Positions 50,360 through 54,277 of a DNA stretch of 54,277 bases are shown here, one piece after another. A program made the position numbers and the translations under genes. Source of the stretch: an uncultured Eubacteriales bacterium (GTDB lineage: Bacteria > Bacillota > Clostridia > Christensenellales > Aristaeellaceae); contig CALVNS010000016.1 of assembly GCA_944349855.1 (NCBI GenBank), forward strand, positions 1 through 54,277. The letters are read 5' to 3'. The notes beneath the pieces were generated by a model that saw nothing but the letters and a program-made list of their open reading frames with translations, did no database searches and had not been told where the DNA came from. The number at the start of each line of letters is the position of its first letter. The first letter of the stretch is position 1.

Positions 50360-51757
50360 ATGAAGATCGTCATCCTGGGCGCGGGGGCATATGAGCTTGC
50401 CCCCGCCCTTTTGGACGACCTGTTCGTCCAGTATCAGACCGTCTGCGACCTGTGGATCGTGGACGACAGCCTCGACACCGCGGAGCTCACCGCCCGGGCG
50501 GCGCAGTCGCTCGCCCGCGCTGCGGCGCTTCCCGCGCGCGTGTTCTACACCGCCAATCCTCGTAAGGCGCTGCCCGATGCGGATTACGTGCTCTGGTGCC
50601 GCGAGGCGCCGGACGCCGCGGACTTCGCCCGCGATCTGGCCGCGCTGGATGCGATCGGCCTGGGCAAGCAGGCGCGACCCTTTGGCGGCATCGGCGGCGC
50701 GATGACCACGCTGCGCGAGGGCGGCGCGCTTGCGGACGTGTGCGAGGAGATGACTCGCGTGTGCCCGCAGGCCGCGCTGATCGTCTGCTCGGGGCCCGTC
50801 GCGCGCCTGTGCGAGCTGGCGCAGCGCTCCTTCGGCGTGCGCGCGCTGGGCCTGAGCCGCGCGCCCTACGACGCCGCCAAACGGTGTCAGGACCTGCTCG
50901 GCCTGCAGGATGCGCCTGAGACGCCCTGCGCGGGCACCTGGGGCTTTGCCTGGGCGCTGGGCTGCACGTCCGGCGGCCGGGATTGCCTGGATCAGGTCAA
51001 GGAGCGTCTGTTCCAGGACGCGGCGCAGCAGCGCGTCCGAGATCGGGAGCGCGCCGCCGAGGAGGCCAAAGCCGCCGATGCAGCTAAGCCCGACGCGGAC
51101 GTGCGCGGGTCGCTCTCGGGCCTGCTGCAGCCGCAGGTGAAGGAGACGCGCGCGGATCTGCTCAGCGCGCAGTACGTCGACTGGTATGACGCCTTGCCCG
51201 CCTCGGGCCTGGAGTGGCAGATGATGCAGGACACGCCCGAGAGTCCGCGCCTGACGCAGCTGCCCGGCGTCCCGGGCGAGGCGGACTGCGAATTGCGTCT
51301 GCGCCACCTCGCATCGCTGGCCGTCCACGGCCCGCTGAAGGCCGAAGGCCGCGCGGCGCTGGAGGCGATGCGCGCAAGCGCAGGGCCACTTCGGCCGATG
51401 CGCCTGGTGCATGCGCTGTCCGGCCGCGTGCCGGCGCTGTATGAGCCCGGGCTGATCCGCCCCAACGACGGCGCCATCGCCTGCGTGCCGGACGGCCGCT
51501 TCGTGCTGCTGCCGTCGGTCGTGAGCGGCCCGCAGCTGTCCGCGCAGCCGTTGCCCCCCTTCCCCATGGCGCTGGAAGAGCTGCTCGACCGCGTGACAGA
51601 GGCCAACCTGCTCTATGCACAGGCAGCGGCGTTCGGCGACCGCATCGCGCTGCGCGAGGCGCTGGAGGCGGATCCCGCGCTGGCGGGCGTCGACCTGCTC
51701 TACGCGCTGGATACGGTCGACGACATGGTCGCCGCGAGCGCGCTGCCGCGGTTTTGA
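50360..51757 (+). CDS. GH4-like NAD-dependent glycosidase homologue without the metal-site Cys-His
   Basis: This 465-residue protein has the layout of family 4 glycosidases: dinucleotide start KIVILGAGAYELAPALLDDL, VFYTANPRKAL, and the cofactor segment ARPFGGIGGAMTTLREG. GH4 enzymes bind Mn through Cys and His in a GLCHS-like motif; here the aligned stretch is ALGLSRAPYDAAK (Ser166, Arg167), and the Asn-Pro motif is CSGP. An insertion of about 50 residues with a charged Glu/Ala/Lys stretch follows. It is probably not a normal glycosidase; it may bind NAD or a sugar without this chemistry. It is the next gene after ileS (22 bp) but likely unrelated to it. Confidence 0.6.
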   Translation: MKIVILGAGAYELAPALLDDLFVQYQTVCDLWIVDDSLDTAELTARAAQSLARAAALPARVFYTANPRKALPDADYVLWCREAPDAADFARDLAALDAIGLGKQARPFGGIGGAMTTLREGGALADVCEEMTRVCPQAALIVCSGPVARLCELAQRSFGVRALGLSRAPYDAAKRCQDLLGLQDAPETPCAGTWGFAWALGCTSGGRDCLDQVKERLFQDAAQQRVRDRERAAEEAKAADAAKPDADVRGSLSGLLQPQVKETRADLLSAQYVDWYDALPASGLEWQMMQDTPESPRLTQLPGVPGEADCELRLRHLASLAVHGPLKAEGRAALEAMRASAGPLRPMRLVHALSGRVPALYEPGLIRPNDGAIACVPDGRFVLLPSVVSGPQLSAQPLPPFPMALEELLDRVTEANLLYAQAAAFGDRIALREALEADPALAGVDLLYALDTVDDMVAASALPRF

Positions 51758-51820
51758 CCGTTCTCTTCATTATATACGAGACCCGACAGCCGGCGTCGAG
51801 CCGGCCGAAAGGAGCGTTCC

Positions 51821-52693
51821 ATGTATCTGGCATCCAATTGGCGGGATTACGAAGTGCTCGACTGCGGCGGCGGCGAAAAGCTCGAGCGGTGGCAGGACGT
51901 CATCCTGCGCCGTCCCGATCCGCAGGCGATCTGGCCCCAACAGAATCCCGATCTATGGGCGCGGGCCGACGCCTGGTATCACCGCAGCGAACGCGGGGGC
52001 GGTGAGTGGGAGTTCTTCCGCCGTCTGCCTGAGCGCTGGACGGTGCGCTACGGTGCCCTGTCCTTCTACGTGCGGCCCACGGGCTTTAAGCACACGGGCC
52101 TGTTCCCGGAGCAGGCCGTCAACTGGGATTGGATGGGCAGCCTCGTGCGTGAGGCCACCATGCAGGGACGGCCGGTGCGCGTGCTGAACCTGTTCGCCTA
52201 CACTGGCGGGGCGACGATGGCCTGCGCGGCGGCTGGCGCGAAGGTGTGCCACGTGGACGCGGCCAAGGGCATGGTACAGTGGGCGCGGGAGAACCGCGAC
52301 CTGTGCGGCCTGCCCGAGGAGCGCACACGTTGGATCATTGACGACGCGCTCAAGTTCGTGCAGCGTGAAAAGCGGCGCGGCAACTTCTATGATGGCATCC
52401 TTATGGATCCGCCCAGCTACGGGCGCGGTCCGGGCGGCGAGATCTGGAAGTTGGAAAACGAATTGTACGGCCTGGTCGAGGCCTGCGCCGGCGCGCTGAC
52501 AGAGCAACCGCTCTTTTTCCTCATCAACAGCTACACCACGGGCCTGCAGGCCTCCGTACTCAAGAACATGATTGACATGACCGTAGGCAAGCGCCACGGG
52601 GGCCGCAGCGAGGCGGACGAAGTCGGCTTGCCTGTCACGGCGGGCGGTGTGCTGCCCTGCGGTGCGTCGGGCAGGTGGCAGGCCGATGCGTGA
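51821..52693 (+). CDS. Class I SAM-dependent methyltransferase (RlmI-like, probable rRNA methyltransferase)
   Basis: This 290-residue protein has an N-terminal portion (YEVLDCGGGEKLERWQDVILRRPDPQAIW, GEWEFFRRLPERWTV, GFKHTGLFPEQAVNWDWM) typical of a Firmicute methyltransferase family, then the SAM-binding motif VLNLFAYTGGATMACAAAGA, VDAAKGMVQWARENRDL, and DGILMDPPSYGRG with the DPP motif of RNA/DNA methyltransferases. The target is probably rRNA cytosine or guanine; it is not shown here. ATG follows AAAGGAGCGTTCC. Its stop overlaps the next RluA-type gene by eight bases. Confidence 0.88.
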   Translation: MYLASNWRDYEVLDCGGGEKLERWQDVILRRPDPQAIWPQQNPDLWARADAWYHRSERGGGEWEFFRRLPERWTVRYGALSFYVRPTGFKHTGLFPEQAVNWDWMGSLVREATMQGRPVRVLNLFAYTGGATMACAAAGAKVCHVDAAKGMVQWARENRDLCGLPEERTRWIIDDALKFVQREKRRGNFYDGILMDPPSYGRGPGGEIWKLENELYGLVEACAGALTEQPLFFLINSYTTGLQASVLKNMIDMTVGKRHGGRSEADEVGLPVTAGGVLPCGASGRWQADA

Positions 52694-53414
52694 ATACCGC
52701 GGCGTGGGCATCGCCTATGAGGACAACCACCTGCTGATCGCCGTCAAGCCGCCCAACATGCCCACCCAGGCGGATGAGAGCGGGGATCCCGACCTGCTCA
52801 CGACGATGAAGAACTACGTCCGGGAGGCCTACGCCAAGCCCGGCGCAGTATATCTGGGCCTCGTACACCGGCTGGATCGCCCCGTGGGCGGCCTGGTGGC
52901 GCTGGCGCGCACGTCCAAGGCCGCAGCGCGGCTGTCCGATCAGGTCCGCCAAAAGACACTCGCGCGCGGCTATCTGGCCGTCGCACGGGGACAGGCGTCG
53001 CAGGAGGCGACGCTGCGCGACTGGCTCGTCAAGGACGGCGCGCGCAATATGGTGCGCGTGGCGGCGGCGAACCAGCCCGGAGCAAAGGAGGCTCGGCTGC
53101 GCTGCTTCGCCTGTGGAGAGCGGGACGGACTCTCGCTCGTACGGGTCAAGCTTTACACCGGCCGCTCACATCAGATCCGCGTGCAGCTGCAGCACGCGGG
53201 GCTGCCGCTGTGGGGTGACGCACGCTACGGTGGCGGCCGTCCGGGCGAACAGATCGCGCTGTGGGGTGCGTTTCTGTGTCTGACGCACCCGACGAAAGGT
53301 GAACGGCTGCGCTTTTACGCGCCGCCGCCCGCCAACGCGATGCCGTGGTGCCTCTTCTCCCTGCCGCAGAACTTTCCGGAGCTGGATGCTGCGGATGACC
53401 CCACCGCACGTTGA
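52686..53414 (+). CDS. RluA family pseudouridine synthase (short form)
   Basis: This 242-residue enzyme lacks an S4 domain and keeps the catalytic motif HRLDRPVGGLVALA (Asp64), ARGYLAVARG, and LVRVKLYTGRSHQIRVQLQHAGLPLWGD. It is like small RluA/TruC-type synthases that modify single tRNA or rRNA uridines. The ATG at 52686 lies inside the end of the methyltransferase gene, so the two are translated in a coupled way and may modify the same RNA. A short ribosome-binding GGTGGCAGG precedes it. The target is unknown. Confidence 0.88.
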   Translation: MREYRGVGIAYEDNHLLIAVKPPNMPTQADESGDPDLLTTMKNYVREAYAKPGAVYLGLVHRLDRPVGGLVALARTSKAAARLSDQVRQKTLARGYLAVARGQASQEATLRDWLVKDGARNMVRVAAANQPGAKEARLRCFACGERDGLSLVRVKLYTGRSHQIRVQLQHAGLPLWGDARYGGGRPGEQIALWGAFLCLTHPTKGERLRFYAPPPANAMPWCLFSLPQNFPELDAADDPTAR

Positions 53415-53447
53415 TTTTCCCCATGTGAATTTTTTCAGCTTCTGCGC

Positions 53448-53476
53448 TTGACAATTATCCAATTGTCTGCTATAAT
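53448..53476 (+). promoter_or_regulatory. Perfect consensus sigma-A promoter of the tRNA pair
   Basis: TTGACA (53448-53453), 17 bases, TATAAT (53471-53476), 40 bp before tRNA-Thr. Confidence 0.92.
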
Positions 53477-53516
53477 TTCTATCTGTCCGACAAACGGCTT
53501 ATCCGTTTGCGGATTT

Positions 53517-53592
53517 GCCAATGTAGCTCAGCCGGTAGAGCAGCGGTTTCGTAAACCGCAGGTCAAGGGTTCGAGTCCCTTCATTGGCTCCA
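53517..53592 (+). tRNA. tRNA-Thr (anticodon CGT)
   Basis: A 7-bp acceptor stem (GCCAATG with CATTGGC), D arm AGCTCAGCCGGTAGAGCA, anticodon loop TTCGTAA in a 5-bp stem, T arm with GGTTCGAGTC, and an encoded CCA. It reads ACG (Thr). Confidence 0.95.
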
Positions 53593-53595
53593 TGT

Positions 53596-53672
53596 CGAGG
53601 TGTAGCGCAGTTTGGTAGCGCGTTTGGTTCGGGACCAAAAGGTCGCAGGTTCAAATCCTGTCACCTCGACCA
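53596..53672 (+). tRNA. tRNA-Pro (anticodon CGG)
   Basis: A 7-bp acceptor stem (CGAGGTG with CACCTCG), anticodon loop TTCGGGA in stem TTTGG/CCAAA, T loop TTCAAAT, and an encoded CCA. It reads CCG (Pro). It starts three bases after the Thr gene, so both lie on one transcript. Confidence 0.95.
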
Positions 53673-53674
53673 CC

Positions 53675-53708
53675 AAAAACCGGATTTGCGAAAGCATATC
53701 CGGTTTTT
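53675..53708 (+). terminator. Terminator of the tRNA operon
   Basis: AAAAACCGGAT pairs with ATCCGGTTTTT, and T residues run on to 53710. Confidence 0.9.
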
Positions 53709-53741
53709 TTGTTTTGCATTTTTGGTCAAGCCGGACGCAAG

Positions 53742-53811
53742 CGGACAATCCCCCTTTCGGCTACAACCGGATGACAACTGATAAAGGTGGATGAATGAAC
53801 AGGATTGTCCG
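53742..53811. repeat. 10-bp inverted repeat with 50-base spacer
   Basis: CGGACAATCC (53742-53751) is matched by GGATTGTCCG (53802-53811). It lies in the gene-free 53673-54047 stretch, before the larger dyad. Confidence 0.6.
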
Positions 53812-53879
53812 ATTCGCCAGCGCATATCCGTCAGAGTTGGTTATAATCAGAATTTTAATACAATGAGCGGTCGGACATC

Positions 53880-53948
53880 GGCAACAGTTTGCGGGCATTC
53901 ATGTTGAGATGATCCGCTATTCAACATGAATACCCGGCATGTGTTGCC
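53880..53948. repeat. Nested 69-nt inverted repeat near the tRNA genes
   Basis: Three pairing blocks nest: GGCAACA (53880-53886) with TGTTGCC (53942-53948), CGGG with CCCG, and ATTCATGTTGA (53897-53907) with TCAACATGAAT (53921-53931), around a 13-base loop. It could be a structured RNA, a binding site or the remnant of a mobile repeat. The other gene-free bases 53709-54004 are AT-rich and carry no ORF I trust. Confidence 0.65.
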
Positions 53949-54004
53949 CGAATGCGGCGCGACATACACGATGTGGTTACCAACCGTACCGTATAACATG
54001 TGAA

Positions 54005-54035
54005 AGAGGATGCAAGCCATACGCCTGCATCCTCT
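54005..54035 (-). terminator. Terminator after the right-edge gene
   Basis: AGAGGATGCA (54005-54014) pairs with TGCATCCTCT (54026-54035). On the minus strand TTTC follows. It lies 12 bp after the stop at 54048. Confidence 0.75.
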
Positions 54036-54047
54036 AAGTGAGCTAGA

Positions 54048-54277
54048 TTATTCGACGGGCAGCAGCAGGAACACCCCTGCCGCATCGGTGTCGAAACTCA
54101 ACACGCCGTCTTCATAATTGTATTCTATCCCTGTCCAGACCTCCGTGTGCTCAGTATCTTCATCAGCCTCCGTCACGTCCACACGGACAAGCTGGAATTT
54201 CGGCAATTCGTCAGGCATCTCCAGTGTTATCTCAATGTGTACCATGCCGGTGAATTCGTCCAGCATCCCGGCATATT
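54048..54277 (-). CDS. 3' end of a gene for an acidic, probably surface protein, running off the right edge
   Basis: The frame is open from the right edge (TAT GCC GGG precede the first visible ATG at 54266), so this is a C-terminal fragment of about 75 residues. It is strongly acidic (VTEADEDTEHTEVWTG) and ends in DTDAAGVFLLLPVE, like the beta-sandwich tails of secreted or surface proteins. Base composition here is more AT-rich than in most of the window. No family is recognised; the visible ATG is probably not the true start. Confidence 0.5.
   Translation of the reverse strand, partial: YAGMLDEFTGMVHIEITLEMPDELPKFQLVRVDVTEADEDTEHTEVWTGIEYNYEDGVLSFDTDAAGVFLLLPVE

Noticed and set aside
53584-53794. 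Short frames across the tRNA-Pro gene and its terminator
   Set aside because: They read through a tRNA and a terminator and have no ribosome-binding site.

Overview
The window looks like the chromosome of a high-GC Clostridia-type Firmicute, perhaps a gut Christensenellales or Oscillospirales relative; this is inferred from gene families, not from a search. Supporting signs are strong GGAGG ribosome-binding sites, TTGACA-17-TATAAT promoters with frequent TG-extended -10 boxes, frequent GTG/TTG starts, a T-box leader before ileS, SH3/peptidoglycan-binding wall proteins, a PerR-like regulator with rubrerythrin, and several NAD-dependent sugar enzymes. No prophage, insertion sequence or CRISPR array is visible.

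Layout. 1-3.5 kb: an edge gene fragment, an FMN reductase-like protein, a wall-binding protein, a HAD phosphatase and a YiaK-like dehydrogenase, all on the minus strand. 3.8-7.7 kb: an operon with a secreted leucine-rich-repeat protein and two GH43-like glycosidases, then a flavin reductase and a small membrane protein. 7.7-11.6 kb: a galactose/methyl-galactoside ABC operon (mglB-mglA-mglC) behind a perfect sigma-A promoter. 11.8-14.6 kb: an oxidative-stress unit (PerR-like regulator plus a flavin reductase/rubrerythrin fusion), DegV and an XRE repressor with a palindromic operator. 15-20 kb: ROK kinase, UDP-galactopyranose mutase, orphan KdpD-like kinase, TlyA and an esterase. 20.4-26.6 kb, plus strand: a GT-C-like membrane protein, an HTH-less YesN-like protein, an MBL-fold lipoprotein, AlaX and an RluA enzyme. 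26.9-40 kb: a long minus-strand run in which an exopolysaccharide operon (GT2, two GT4, Wzy/WaaL-like polymerase, GT2, phosphoglycosyl transferase) leads into a six-hairpin glycosidase, proC, a secreted CHAP protein, a TIM-barrel isomerase and two paralogous Gfo/Idh/MocA oxidoreductases. 40-54 kb: GDPD, tcdA, a six-repeat wall-binding protein, a CbiB-like protein, a degenerate ABC ATPase with its permease, T-box-ileS, a GH4-like protein without its metal-site residues, a SAM methyltransferase with a second RluA enzyme, and a tRNA-Thr/tRNA-Pro pair. Past the tRNAs the sequence is more AT-rich, with a nested 69-nt inverted repeat and the 3' end of an acidic protein gene.

Taken together the genes suggest a saccharolytic anaerobe: it takes up galactosides by Mgl, trims glycans with GH43-like enzymes, phosphorylates sugar with a ROK kinase, can make UDP-galactofuranose and builds a surface polysaccharide. 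The least explained items are the flavin reductase-rubrerythrin fusion with an internal start, the Walker-A-altered ABC pair, the receiver-like protein without phospho-Asp or DNA-binding domain, the GH4-like protein with lost active-site residues, and the nested dyad beside the tRNAs.
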